Source of the DNA: Ditylenchus dipsaci
Taxonomy: Eukaryota; Nematoda; Chromadorea; Rhabditida; Anguinidae
NCBI GenBank assembly: GCA_004194705.1
Contig: SADC01000197.1
Coordinates: 94,913-158,912 of the forward strand
Direction: 5' to 3'
DNA: 64,000 bases
Numbering within the stretch: the stretch's first letter is position 1; the number at the start of each line of letters is the position of its first letter. Under the pieces are notes generated by a model, which saw only the letters and a program-made list of their open reading frames with translations, was not told the DNA's origin and made no database searches. The translations under genes were made by a program, and so were the position numbers. Positions 1 to 10,263 of the stretch are shown here, in pieces.

Positions 1-702
1 GGGTTCGGGTGGGTGAATTCGGGATTAGTATGGGTTGTTTTTTTTAAAATTTATTTTTAATTTTCAGGTCGTCCACGTGGATATATATCTGACCAGGTGT
101 AGAAGATAACAAACGTGAAAGAAACCGTCTCGAACTTATTTTTATGGCATGAACCTTCAAATGCATCGAAATAAATTGTCTTGAGAAAAAGAAAAAAAAT
201 TCGATTTTCATACTTTTGGACAGCAGGGGAACTTTTTCTTGTTTTTACGTTTTTTTTCTTAAAAACACTATCTGGTGCAGTTTTTGTTGTTCTGTCAAAC
301 GGCATTGTCAGTTTCTCCTTATCGTTCACCTAGAAAAAGTTTGGGGCTTTAATGAAAATGTAAAATTTTTCATAATTTTGTAGTTTTTTTTTTGTTGTAA
401 ATAGGCAATATTTTATGACTCTATCTAAATGCATGATGCCTCATTTTAAAGCTTATTTTCTGAGTTTTCTAATAAATTTTATAAAATATGATAATATTTT
501 CTGCATTGTAAGATATGACTTCTCAAAATTTGAGCAACTTTTTTAAAGGGTGGTTTAGTGGCTCTACTAAGCCAATAAGAAAAACTGAAAGCACACTTGT
601 GTTCACCAGGAAAAACTGCATCTATCGTGCACATTACCAATATCGACCAGCTGAGTGTTAAGATCAAGTTTTCCTTTTTGTCATCCATTTTTGCCATATA
701 TA
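1..702. other. Intergenic, no gene seen
   Basis: AT-rich sequence with many short homopolymers. I see no exon with plausible splice sites. Around 62-105 there is a fragment (CAGGTCGTCCACGTGGATAT) resembling pieces at 44528-44552, 51109-51140 and 63838-63860, so it is an old interspersed repeat fragment. Open frames here read through poly-T or poly-A and look random. Confidence 0.5.
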
Positions 703-841
703 TTTTTCTATGGGTAATATTTAATTCTGTCCCCAAATTGCTGAAAAATGTCCCCAAATATTCTGAAATATGTCCCCAAATTTTTATTCTTACCTATTTT
801 TCATAATATCAGCTTTAAGTGTAATTTTTGATGCTTTATTT

Positions 842-1090
842 CTTTTACAGATGTCACTGCAACTGATTGAAGAGCCGAATAAACGTGGGAATCAAATCAA
901 TTACAAAAAGGCTGCAAGCTTTGATGGCGATGATGCTGAAGATGAACTTCAATTGTGGAAACAATGGGTGGAAAAAAAGCGCATTGCAAACACTCTGTGA
1001 TGGTGATGAAATGGCAAGGCCAAACGACTTATCCGCGCCATGCTATTGCTGAGCCGCTGGGAAAAAAGAGAAAAAGAGGACGTCCAAGTC
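842..1090 (+). pseudogene. Gene remnant inside element A (possible transposase fragment)
   Basis: An acceptor-like TTTTACAG at 843-850 precedes ATG at 851. The frame from there carries an acidic stretch and LWKQWVEKK and stops at about 1000. A second frame at 1012-1090 carries a basic AT-hook-like KKRKRGRPSQG before a stop, so at least one frame change separates the two halves. Residues IEEPNKRGNQINYKKA faintly resemble the start of a FLYWCH-type module, but no Cys/His pattern is complete. Its position between two TIRs is the main reason to call it transposon-derived. No catalytic domain remains. Confidence 0.35.
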
Positions 1091-1418
1091 AAGGATAGAG
1101 TGAATTAATATTTCGCCGTTGCACATTGTTATTTGTGGGAGTGTGTTAGAATAAATTTTGTTGCAATCAAGATTTGTGTTGACAAATTAATGCGTATGGA
1201 TTCTAGTACTACATTTAGTGTAGTATGACTGGAATGCGGTGATGGCTATGATTGTAATGACTGGTAGGCGGAATTGGTGCTGTTGGCATAAGCATTTTTA
1301 ACGTAAAAACCACACTCAGCATAAAAAATTACACTTAAAGCTGATAATATGAAAAATAGGTAAGAATAAAAATTTGGGACATATTTCAGAATATTTGGTG
1401 ACATTTTCGGTAACACTA

Positions 1419-2305
1419 TAGAATGCCCCCCCCCCCCAGCTAGCGGAAAATTTACTTTCCTGAAGGGGAAAGGACCCGTCTCATTTTGATTCTCGTGCTC
1501 TGAATAGGCACGGAACACTTTGGTTTCCGAAAAGTCGAAAATTTTTTTTTCTCGATTTGCCTTGGTCCCCAAGGTAAAAAATTTAGGAAAATTCAAAAAA
1601 AATATTTTTTTGAATTCCCGCCAAAACATTTTTTAAGGGATTTAGGGCTGTATTGGGAGGGGAAGGGAATAAAAGGGGCCACCTTCATGGCAAAATTATA
1701 AAAAAGTGAATTCTGGACTATTTCGGATGTCCTGCCATGTTTTTCAACTGGGCCGTTGCAAAAAGAGACTCTATATGCATTTTATGGTCAAGAGTACTTC
1801 TCGGAATCATGTCTAAGGTAAGTGTGCGCGCGCATCTCTAACTCTCAAGCCCCTGCGCCCCCTTCGGGGGCGCAGGGGGCTTGGGGCTTGGAGTTGAGAT
1901 GCGCACACCCACATACCTTAGACACAAATCACTCGAAGTGACTCTGGATGCATGAAAAAGCATGCATACGAGAGTTTATTTATGCGGTAGGCCCAGTATT
2001 CAAAACTATGTTCAACATCTTCTTGTTAATGGGCTCTGTGTGATTAGTGGCCCTCTTTTGTCCCTTCCCCTCCCAATACAGCCCTAATTCCTTTAAAAAT
2101 GTTTTGCGGGAATTCAAAAAAATATTTTTTTTGAATTTTCTTAAATTTTTACCTTGGGGACCAAGGCAAATCGAAAATTTTTTTTTTCGATTTTTCGGAA
2201 ACCAAAGTGTTTCCGTGCCTATTCAGAGCACGAGAATCAAAATGGGACGGGTCCTTTCCCCTCAGGAAAAGTAAATTTTTCGCTAGCTGGGGGGGGGGCA
2301 TTCTA
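1419..2305. mobile_element. Large foldback element with GC-rich hairpin tip (family F1, copy 1)
   Basis: Two arms of about 300 bp (1419-1700 and 2040-2305) are reverse complements, each ending in TAGAATGCCCCC next to a long C or G run. The centre (about 1800-1925) holds a GC-rich hairpin whose tip contains CTGCGCCCCCTTCGGGGGCG, flanked by AGATGCGC and CTTAGACA motifs. TA dinucleotides flank the element, consistent with a TA target. It interrupts the right TIR of element A and is therefore younger. No coding sequence. Relatives are at 35330-35990 and 38540-39650. Confidence 0.8.
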
Positions 2306-2539
2306 TAGTATAGCCCATTTTTCAGAAATTTGGGACATTTTTCAGCAATTTGGGGACATTTCACATTTGGCGACATTTTTCAGCAATTTGGGACAAAATT
2401 AATTACCACCCTTTTTCTATTCACAATGATTTATCCTGGAGTAAATTTGGCTTTTGAAGCCGTGCATTATTCCATAATAATTTTCATTTTTTTTTAATTT
2501 TTGAAAGCTTGTTTTTTTTATTTATAAAATTTATTTCTA

Positions 2540-2964
2540 ATGGCTCATTTATAAACGTTGTCGTTGTCGTCGTCGTCGTCGTTGGAAAAAATGTTTTATA
2601 AAGGCACTTTTACGCCAACGCCAACGACGACGACAACGACAGCGACGACATATTTATAAAAAATCCAACGACAACGCCAACGACAACGAAAATTTTTCTT
2701 CCAAATTAGACAAATTTGCATTTTAAGTCAGAATTTTAAGGATTATCTATATCCTCCACACGTTTTCACTCGAAAGCTCGACTAAAAATGCGAAATTTGT
2801 CGAATTTTGAATAAAAAATTTCGTTGTCCTTGGCGTCGTCGTTGTCGTTGGATTTTTTATAAATAGGTCGTCGTTGGCGTCGTCGTTGGCGAAAAGAAGG
2901 GTTTTATAAAAAAATATTCCATTGACAACGACGACGACAACGACAACGTTTATAAATGAGCCAT
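2540..2964. mobile_element. Foldback MITE with GTCGTT/GACAAC satellite arms
   Basis: The ends are ATGGCTCATTTATAAACGTT and its reverse complement. Each arm is a run of GTCGTT/GTCGTC-type units (2556-2583 and 2610-2695 left; 2822-2900 and 2932-2948 right) mixed with TTTATAAA spacers. The core is about 130 bp of AT-rich DNA with no open frame. I found no clear target duplication. The ATGGCTC end is shared with the element at 11481-11792, whose arms use a different satellite. Confidence 0.7.
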
Positions 2965-3020
2965 AAAACTCAAAATTTGAATTATCAAGTCAGTACGATA
3001 ACTCAAGATTTCTTTTTCTT

Positions 3021-4957
3021 TTAGCCTGTGTAACGGGTTGGTGCTGTCACTCCTCCTACGTCTTCGGCCGTGTCATAGAATTCGTCATGGTCGCCAGTCT
3101 TGCCCATGATTGGAAACATGGCTTGATGGGACAGACCTGGAGCAAATATTTCGACACTCCACAGTCCATAGGGCAGTACTCCGCGATTACTCCGAAGTCC
3201 CCAGGAGTTCCCAAAATACCTATTCTACCCGGCTCACCCGGCTAAATAAATATAGCTTTTGAAAAAATAACAACAGCTAAAATATACGTTTCCAGTCAAT
3301 CCAGGAGCTCCCACTGCACCTTGACTTCCGGGTTTGCCAATTATGTTAGAGGGACGGCCCTAGATTGTAGAAAGTACATTCACACGTCGAAAACAGGTCT
3401 AAACTAACCGGTAGACCTATAGGTCCAGGAAAGCCAGTCACACCGGGTTTTCCTTTTGGTCCTTTGACACCAACTCCAGCTAAAAATACGAACAATTTTT
3501 TTGTAGATAAGTTTGCAATCCACTCACAAACAATGGGATCCCCTGGAGGTCCTTGATGCCCTTTGAGGCCATCCTTGCCTCGATTGCCCCATCTGCCTAT
3601 TTACCTACAACTCCATCCCATCCAGGTTTGCCAGGTGGGCCTGAAATTGGGTGAGCTAATTAATTATTTATATCAACTATGAATATACCTGAATGACCAG
3701 TTGTGCCTGGTGCACCAAGCCAACCCCGCTCTCCTTGCGTGCCTCTAAGGCCAGGAGGCCCTGCAAAAGAACGCTAAAGTGAAAATACTATGGTGGAATG
3801 CCCACCTCCTGGACAAACAGTGCATGGCAGATCGGGGGATAGCTCCAATGGCAGATCATCCCCGTCATGACCAGGTTGGCCTTGTTCTCCTACCTTTCAA
3901 AATTTGTTGTAATTTTAATTTTTCGCTTGTTTAGAATACCTTTCCGGGGATGCCATCATCTCCAGGCATTCCAATCAAACCGATTGGTCCTGCTGGACAG
4001 GCTAGTCGGGAACATTCTAAAAAGCTTAATTTATTTTTCGCAGCTACATAGGCTATGTTTAAACAAACATAAGTATGAAGCTTATTTTTTTATTGTGAAA
4101 GTGTGTATTTTTTGGCTACAGTCAACCCTCGATTTAACTACACCCAAAAATGATCCAATTTGGTTGGCTTTGACTAAAATTTAGTCAAAGTGAATCCCGA
4201 TTTAACGACATCCTCCATTTAAAGACACCCTCAGTCGGTTCCCAGGGACGTCGTTAAACTGAGGGTTCAGTGTATAGGTGGAAACATTCTTCAAATTATG
4301 TGTCGACCTCCTCCAATTTTAAAACTTGTTGTTTTTGCAATTTTCAAAACCGTTTATATATTTTTTGGACTAGCGTGTAACCCCACGATTTTAGTTTCTA
4401 ACGAGGTGTCAACTGGCTTGATGCCATCTATAAAAGTAGGAGAAAAATTGGTTTTCTACAAAACTACTAGTTTTTTTTCAAAGATGACTTTATATGGGAG
4501 GTATAATTTAACTTTTTCGCTGACCAACAAAGCCTGAATAAGATGACCTTTCATCGAGATTTGACTGTTATTTTAAGAAAGTAATTAATAAGACCAACTT
4601 CCGCATTGACTGATGATTTCAGCAAATGGATCCACATTTCGAGAGAAACGAGTGATTGAGGGCGAAGGCAGTAGAGCTTTCACTTTGACTATTTCCGACC
4701 ACACACTGTCTGATTTGAGCTGTAAAACAGAGTATGTTACTGCACTCAAAGTTTTTTGTAAGTAAATGTACTGAAAATGACTCAGCCATAGTGTTGGTTT
4801 GCAGAAGCATTTGATTGGACTTGTTCACCAACACAACCACAGAAATTAGCAGTAGGACAAGACATGTTATACTTGCACCAATGCTTGCATACGCCACTTG
4901 CCGCATGAAATCATTGCGGTGGGAGTGTATGGTCGGTTGGATTACTAATTTAGGCAT
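3021..4957 (-). CDS. Nematode cuticle collagen (multi-exon)
   Basis: A secreted structural collagen of the cuticle. Exon 1 (4772-4957) starts MPKLVIQPTIHSHRNDFMRQ, followed by one membrane segment (ASITCLVLLLISVVVLV), the layout of the nematode cuticle collagen N-terminal domain. Exon 2 (about 4600-4719) has DSVWSEIV. Short exons then encode Gly-X-Y blocks with Cys pairs (3940-4016, 3806-3893 with PCTVCPGG, 3689-3760, 3605-3640, 3532-3596, 3409-3479, 3288-3359) and a Cys-containing C-terminus (3021-3241, EYCPMDCGV). One single-base frame break lies near 3157, after which an acidic tail ends in APTRYTG. An acceptor (TTTATTCTAG) just upstream of the ATG could be a spliced-leader site. A pogo-like MITE sits in the intron at 4119-4272. 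Confidence 0.85.
4119..4272. mobile_element. Pogo/Tigger-like MITE in a collagen intron
   Basis: The ends CAGTCAACCCTCGATTTAAC and the inverse GTTAAACTGAGGGTTCAGTG are flanked by TA. The CAGT-N-(A/G)ACCTC-type ends with TA duplication match pogo/Tigger short elements. Related copies are at 7050-7320, 24961-25140, 42789-42908 and 47458-47549. No coding capacity. Confidence 0.65.
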
Positions 4958-5387
4958 TTGCCCTAGTGAACCACCAACACTTGAACAATATTTTGGTTTG
5001 CTAGAATAAATGCAAATGTGTCGGAGTTGTTGATTCAGCAGGGGAAGATATGCAAATGACGAGACAAAAGACAATTATGACCGATATTATGCAAATGGTT
5101 TGCTTTATTTATGATCACAGCAAACTAGGTCATCTAATATTAATTAGGAAATTATTGAAAGAAGGGGCAATTATAAGTTGAGTCGACAAATTTGGGTCCG
5201 CTGTAAATAAGAATTGATGGTACAGGGTGCTCAATCCTCTTTTACCTTTTCAAACCAAAAACTAATTTTTAGATTTTTTACACAAGCAAGTCGACGATTT
5301 ACCATTTGATAGCTTAAAATTGACACATTGACTCATGTTTTTATTTATTGATCACTAAATAATCGATTAAAAATTGGTTAATTTTAA

Positions 5388-5829
5388 CACTAGAAGAACC
5401 AAGCGTAAACACGGTAGCGTTTTGTAGGGAATTTCATGTAGATTCCGAATCTGCAAAAAAAATCATAAATGTTTTCTTTCTGAGAGTTATGGTCTTTTGA
5501 AGTAAGCTATTTTTACGATTTTTTATAAAAAATATTTTTGATTTTTTGTGTCATATCTTCTTTTTTCAGACAGACACAAATATATCTATTAGAAAGCGCA
5601 TTAAATTCCGCATCTAAAAGGCCTTTAAGCTAAAAATTAAAGCTGTTAAAAAAAAGATATCACACAAAAAATCAAAAATATTTTTTTTATGAAAAATTCG
5701 TAAAAATAGCTTAACTGCAAAAGGACATAACTCTCAGAAAGGAAACATTTGTCAATTTTTTTGCAGATTCGGAATCTACATGAAATTATTTACAAAACGC
5801 CACCCTGTCTACGCTCAGCCCTTCTAGTG
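5388..5829. mobile_element. TTAA-flanked foldback MITE
   Basis: The element is flanked by TTAA (5384-5387 and 5830-5833), with ends CACTAGAAG and CTTCTAGTG. The arms are long imperfect inverted repeats (both contain GATTCCGAATCTGC or its complement and AACTCTCAGAAAG). TTAA target duplications are typical of piggyBac-type elements; that assignment rests only on the target site. No transposase. Confidence 0.65.
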
Positions 5830-5908
5830 TTAACAGATCAAAAAGCATGTTTCTTATTAAAAATTTAAAAGTTTGATCAATTATTGTGAACTGTAACAAC
5901 ATCTAAGA

Positions 5909-7030
5909 CAGGGTTCCCAAGTAGGAGGACCCGAAAATCAGCCAAAAAATGTAAAAAATCAGCATTTGGGTTCAAAAATCAGCCGAAAATTACCAAAATC
6001 AGCCAAAAATTAGCCACACATTAATGGTTACAAAAAGTGCTTTGTTCGGATAAACAAACAACACAACAACACTATATATTATATTTCTCCCAACTGAGAA
6101 CATCATTTAACAATTTTCTATCAGCAGTACGACATTTGTACATTTCCACACAGGTTTGATCGAAATTAACGTTGACCTAGAGGAGACAATGCAGTTTCCA
6201 GCTTGAGCAAAGTCCTGTTGTCCGTTCACTGGTTACCGCGGAGAGAAAAAACGTGCTCTGCAAAAGCATTTGAGATTGTGATTGGACAAATCTTGCTCAC
6301 CAATTCGTTTAGTCCGGGCAAGGTGTCGTTTTCCTTGAAGAAATGAAAATTCGGAACAATAAGAACAATCCATTATTTGGAATTGTAATTAGTTTTTACC
6401 TTCATCCATTTTTCCTCTGCGTTCATTGACTCGTCGCGAGAGTGATCCATCGAATGTTACTTGGGAACTGAACTGAAATTATACTGAAGGACTTACTTCG
6501 CTCTTGCTGCTTTTGGTTACCGTATATTCTCTAATAATCCCCACCCCCACTTTTTGACAAGGATTTAGAGTAAACGCCATTTTCGATTGACAATTTCCGG
6601 ATTTTTCGAGGGTTGAAAAATAATTCCCCATGGGGGATTAATATAGAATATACGATATCCCTCTGATCTTGCTATATTTCGGCTTGAAAAATCTGTCCTT
6701 AAAGGCGTCATAGCTAAAAACAACACACAATGAAAGTAATATCAAATGAATTACCGATGAATAAATGACCGTCAATCATTGACGTCAGAGCACAAATAAA
6801 ATGAATATTTAGCGTAAACTTTCTAATAGAAAGGGCGGGAATTTATCAATTATACCAAAAATTATTAGTCGTTTTATCAATTCTTCACAGAATTAGTCAA
6901 AATCAGCCAAAATCAGCCAAAATTAGCCGAAATCAGCCAAAATCAGCAAATCAGCCGAAAAAAAAATTTCTCAGCATCGAGGGCCCAAAATCAGCCAATG
7001 GCTGAGAAATCAGCCAACTTGGGAACCCTG
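5909..7030. mobile_element. hAT-like foldback with AAATCAGCC satellite arms
   Basis: Perfect 8-bp duplications ATCTAAGA lie at 5901-5908 and 7031-7038. The ends are CAGGGTTCCCAAGT and its inverse. Subterminal sequence is an array of AAATCAGCCAAAATTAGCC-like units, very dense at 6895-7020. The core (6060-6880) is unique-looking, holds no gene I recognise, and contains a CCGTATATTCTCTAATAA-type repeat (6522-6655). An 8-bp duplication with CAGGG ends fits hAT. Confidence 0.75.
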
Positions 7031-7049
7031 ATCTAAGACCTGAAATGTA

Positions 7050-7320
7050 CAGTGGCTCACTTCGGTGATATTCAAAATTTCGAAATTTTTAGCTTTTCTT
7101 AAAACAGCTCTTAAATGGCGGTTTATCGAGGTTTTGCTTTTTTAGAGGGAAATTTTTCATAATTCTGAAAAACGATCGGCAAAATCGGAATCCTCACGAT
7201 ATTTTCAACCGGACTGTCAAAACAGAACTAGCAAAAATATTCAGAAATCGGGGTAAAAAAGTGTCGGACCCCAGGCGGGAACCAACTTTTTAGGGTGGCG
7301 GATTATCGAGGTTTGACTGT
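7050..7320. mobile_element. Pogo-like MITE
   Basis: It starts CAGTGGCTCACTTC after TA and ends GAGGTTTGACTG before TA. Internal motifs (GGCGGTTTATCGAGG near 7116; GGCGGATTATCGAGG near 7300) recur in related repeats such as 8880-8912. No open frame. Confidence 0.5.
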
Positions 7321-7681
7321 ATCTCAACATTTTTACATTTAAAACATCTTTTGTAAAATGGGTTTTGTAGCTCTCATAATACTAAGTTTTACATTGTTAT
7401 CACAGTGCTTGCATGTACAATAAATAGAGAAATCTTAGCTATAAAATAGTAGGTCGAACACTTCCTTGAGTAAAAAATACATTTTTCTGAAACTACTATT
7501 GTAATTCAAAAGATGGCTTTCATGATCTCAAACCATTAAATAAAAAGAACAAGCTGTATAGTTTTTCAATATTTAAGACATTTAGTACGACAAACATTTG
7601 ATTCGGCAAAAAAAAACAATTGACATAAACAAAAGGGATGGCCTATTATTTTATAGTTATTTACATGCCCTAGTTATCCAG

Positions 7682-8646
7682 CTAGGAGTGAAGCTCACTG
7701 TTTTCTTCGTAGTCTTCTTCAGACTCTTCATCTTCATGGTCGTCTTCCTGAGAGTGAAAGTCTTCACAACACTCGTCTCTTCTTTCATCGTGCACCAAAC
7801 CAGTGGGACAAACATCTCGGCGTCTAACGAAAGCACCGCTAAAAAAACCAATTTAACACTTAAAAGACGGCCTATACTAATGCGAGCGTTTTGTTCAGAA
7901 TTTCACTCTGAACAAGATAGGAGAAAAAAAATCTCTGAAAAAGTCCTCTTACCATGGAACCTTCACGGGTCGATTATATGAAATCGGACAGCTTCGGGTT
8001 GTTTTAAATGGTTTTCCAAAAGTCTTTTGCGGACTTTTAAGCTCACTTTTTGAAATACAAATATTACAACTCAAAAATTCCAAATATACAGGGTTGTAGC
8101 CCTGCATCTAATCTTTCAAATGGCATATTGGACTTAGCTTTATTATTTTGGCTAAGTAACCAGTCACCTCCAAACACTTGTGAGTTTATTTTAGGAAGTT
8201 GACCAGCATCTTCATCATTTTCAGTGATAAAATTGTATATTGAATTTGAAGCGTCACAAAAAAATCTTAACGTCATGTTGTAGCGAAGCTCAAGAGCTAC
8301 AGAATCAATGTTACCAAATAATTTTTTAAAATCAGGGTGTTAAGATATGGCATTTTGGAAAAATCAGCTGCTTTAAAAAATGGCCAATATCCGTAAAAAT
8401 TGGGAAAACTCGGACTTCGGCCATTTTTTCAAGCAATTGATTTTTTTCCAAAAGGCCATATCTTAACATTCTGATTTTCAAAAATCATTCGGATCATATC
8501 ATTTTGTAGCTCTTGACTTGCGCTTCATCATGATGATGAAAATGATTGATCTAATCAAAATAAAACTAACGTTCACAATGTTCGAGACTGGCAATTAGCT
8601 GCACAAGGACTCCGAACAAAAATGCTGCCAACCACAATAATTTCAT
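7682..8646 (-). CDS. Small secreted cysteine-rich protein, three exons (model partly uncertain)
   Basis: Exon 1 (8571-8646) encodes a signal peptide (MKLLWLAAFLFGVLVQLIAS) and is preceded about 55-65 bp upstream by a TATAAATAG box. Exon 3 (7682-7838) follows a TTTTTTAG acceptor and reads CGAFVRRRDVCP, then DECCEDF, then an Asp/Glu-rich tail ending in ELHS and a stop. The middle exon (about 7953-8055) has SCPISYNRPVKVPC and a good GTAAGA donor. Cysteines run C...C...C...CC. The phase between exons 1 and 2 does not match any acceptor I can see, so exon 2's 5' edge is unresolved. Intron 1 contains a MITE (about 8088-8540). I do not recognise the family; length and Cys pattern suggest a secreted effector, hormone-like or antimicrobial peptide, but this is only a guess. 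Confidence 0.45.
8088..8540. mobile_element. MITE in an intron, related to 14807-15488
   Basis: Shares blocks with 14895-15320, including GTAGCCCTGCAT, AAATGGCATATTG and TTTAGCTTTATTATTTTGG. The part 8282-8540 is a hairpin whose arms carry GCTCAAGAGCTAC and GGCCATATCTTAACA or their complements. The short open frame across it is repeat-derived, not a gene. Confidence 0.6.
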
Positions 8647-8912
8647 AGTTTTAGCGAAATAATTGAATCACAAGGCTTTGTTAAAAGTTATGAAATTTTG
8701 ACCAGCTATTTATAAGAGACTTTTTGAACAAAGCATATATATTTTTTCTGCACATCTTGGTGCTTTGTTATTTATACAGTCTTTTCTCATTGCTCATTTC
8801 TTTGTGGTTAAATGTGAGTTTAGTTTGGTTAAATAAATCTATTGTTCTAAAGTTTTGCTTTCATATAAAAAGTACTAGTAAGCGAGTGACGGATTATCGA
8901 GAGTTGACTGTA

Positions 8913-9096
8913 TTGCTGAATTAGTTATTTTTCGAAACTCCATATATTCCTCTGACGGGGCATCTAGTTTTTCTGCTACACCAGACCAATACTCGCTCCA
9001 CTTTTCTCTTTTAACCAAACCAATACTCGCCCTACTGTCCTTGTTTAATCCTTTTGATATTGTGAGAACCTTGGCAGTGGGTGAGTTAGTTATCAA
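8913..9096 (-). CDS. Unassigned open frame fragment
   Basis: A 60-residue frame rich in Lys, Glu and Trp (EKWSEYWSGVAEKLD) runs in reverse until it meets a pogo-like MITE end (ATCGAGAGTTGACTG, 8897-8912). Composition looks coding-like, but no start context, splice signal or family is recognisable. It may be a truncated gene or transposon fragment cut by the MITE. Confidence 0.2.
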
Positions 9097-9207
9097 CTTG
9101 TGTTTAGATGGATGATTGAAGGCTGTGTCATGTGAGTGAAGGCCTGTTTTCTGACTTTACCTTTTTGAGATAAGAAGCTTTGTTTAATTTGCATTATTTA
9201 TTTCCAG

Positions 9208-9369
9208 TCACAGTGTCTAACCACTCCTGACCCATTGCCTGAAAACAAGATGATTCTTGTGGACATCCTCTTCGAGACCCTTGAATACCTGAATCGCAAC
9301 GATTGCAGTGTTTTGCTGTGTGCATATAATAAACAACTGTCCAACATCGTTTCCCATTATTGGTGCAAG
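9208..9369 (+). CDS. F-box-like exon (partial gene)
   Basis: The exon follows a strong TTTATTTCCAG acceptor and ends at AAG|GTTGGT. It encodes PLPENKMILVDILFETLEYL followed by a Leu/Cys-rich helix and SHYW. That spacing of Leu/Ile residues resembles an F-box module, which links substrates to SCF ubiquitin ligases. Upstream and downstream exons are not identified; the next 2 kb are transposons. The assignment rests on pattern only. Confidence 0.35.
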
Positions 9370-9629
9370 GTTGGTCAGAAAGTGCTTAATATTTTTACCG
9401 ATAATTTCTGTCTAGAGACGGTTGCTAGACCAGTGAATTTACACGTTTCAAAAACTACGCGTGGTTGTCAAAATATAGCTCTTTTGAAATTGCGCCTAGT
9501 TTGTGTCACATTTCGGTTCGCTGACCTCCTTTTTACCCGGAAACTTTCATTCAGTTAGTTAGTTGGTTGTGTAATATTGCTTTGGCTGATTTTTTTTCAA
9601 ACTTTTGTCCTGTCTGTTCAATACTTACC

Positions 9630-9806
9630 GTATTTTCTCTATTAAGGAACCCTCTCTAATAATGACCCCCCCCTGCTCCCCCCTGCTCCCCCCTCCTATT
9701 TTTGACTAGAATTTTAGAGTTAAGTCCATTTTTGATTGACAATTCTGAGATTTTTCGGGGGTTGAAAAATAATGGACCCGGGTGCGTTAATATAGAAAAT
9801 ACGTTA
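9630..9806. repeat. CCGTATTTTCTCT-type interspersed repeat
   Basis: Starts CCGTATTTTCTCTATTAAGG and ends TTAATATAGAAAATACG. Contains two CCCCCCTGCT copies and the recurrent GAGATTTTTCGGGGGTTGAA block. Relatives in the window include 6522-6655, 16214-16464, 25830-26071, 56054-56199 and 63639-63832. Palindromic ends with TA flanks indicate a MITE. Confidence 0.5.
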
Positions 9807-9880
9807 TCTATTTTCCTCTCGAACAAAGTTCAGTAGCTGAACCTTGACCATTAGACTCATGAGAATTGTAATTGTCACCT

Positions 9881-10237
9881 GGTACTTATGTCGTTTACAT
9901 CCCACCTTCATTTTTCGATTTTTTCTTGTTAAAAATATGCAAATTTTATATATTTTTATTCACATGCATACAATTCAACAATTTGAGACCACAAAAAATA
10001 CATAATATCATTACCAGCAAATTTTCTTATCCATACAAAACCAGAGACATAGCTTTGGAAAACTGATCGATGCGTGCCAAATTCTTTCTGCCAAGACCTC
10101 CGATTTTTGTTGGATTTCTAAAAAAACTCATTTTATGAATTAGCTGTTTCAACAACAACACCTGATAAAGAATTGCTCGCATATCTCCCTAAAAAAAATT
10201 GAGGGGTGGGAGGTGGGATGTAAACGACATAAGTACC
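9881..10237. mobile_element. MITE with 8-bp near-perfect duplication
   Basis: The TIRs GGTACTTATGTCGTTTACAT and the inverse are followed by CCCACCT. Flanks are TGTCACCT (9873-9880) and TGTTACCT (10238-10245), one mismatch. The core is AT-rich and noncoding. Superfamily could be hAT or MULE. Confidence 0.65.
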
Positions 10238-10263
10238 TGTTACCTTACAATAAGACTCATCGT

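Larger units (their letters stand above)
712..2411. mobile_element. MULE-type transposon with tandem-repeat TIRs (element A), interrupted by a nested foldback
   Basis: The ends are GGGTAATATTTAATTCTGTC on the left and, reverse-complemented, GGGTGGTAATTAATTTTGTC on the right. Perfect 9-bp duplications TTTTTCTAT lie at 703-711 and 2412-2420. The TIRs consist of repeats of a unit like CTGAAAAATGTCCCCAAATT (about 725-835; 1318-1411 and 2313-2398). The right TIR is split by a separate foldback at 1419-2305. A gene remnant lies at 842-1090. A 9-bp duplication with G-rich ends fits the Mutator superfamily; assignment of the gene remnant to that superfamily is inferred. Confidence 0.75.
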
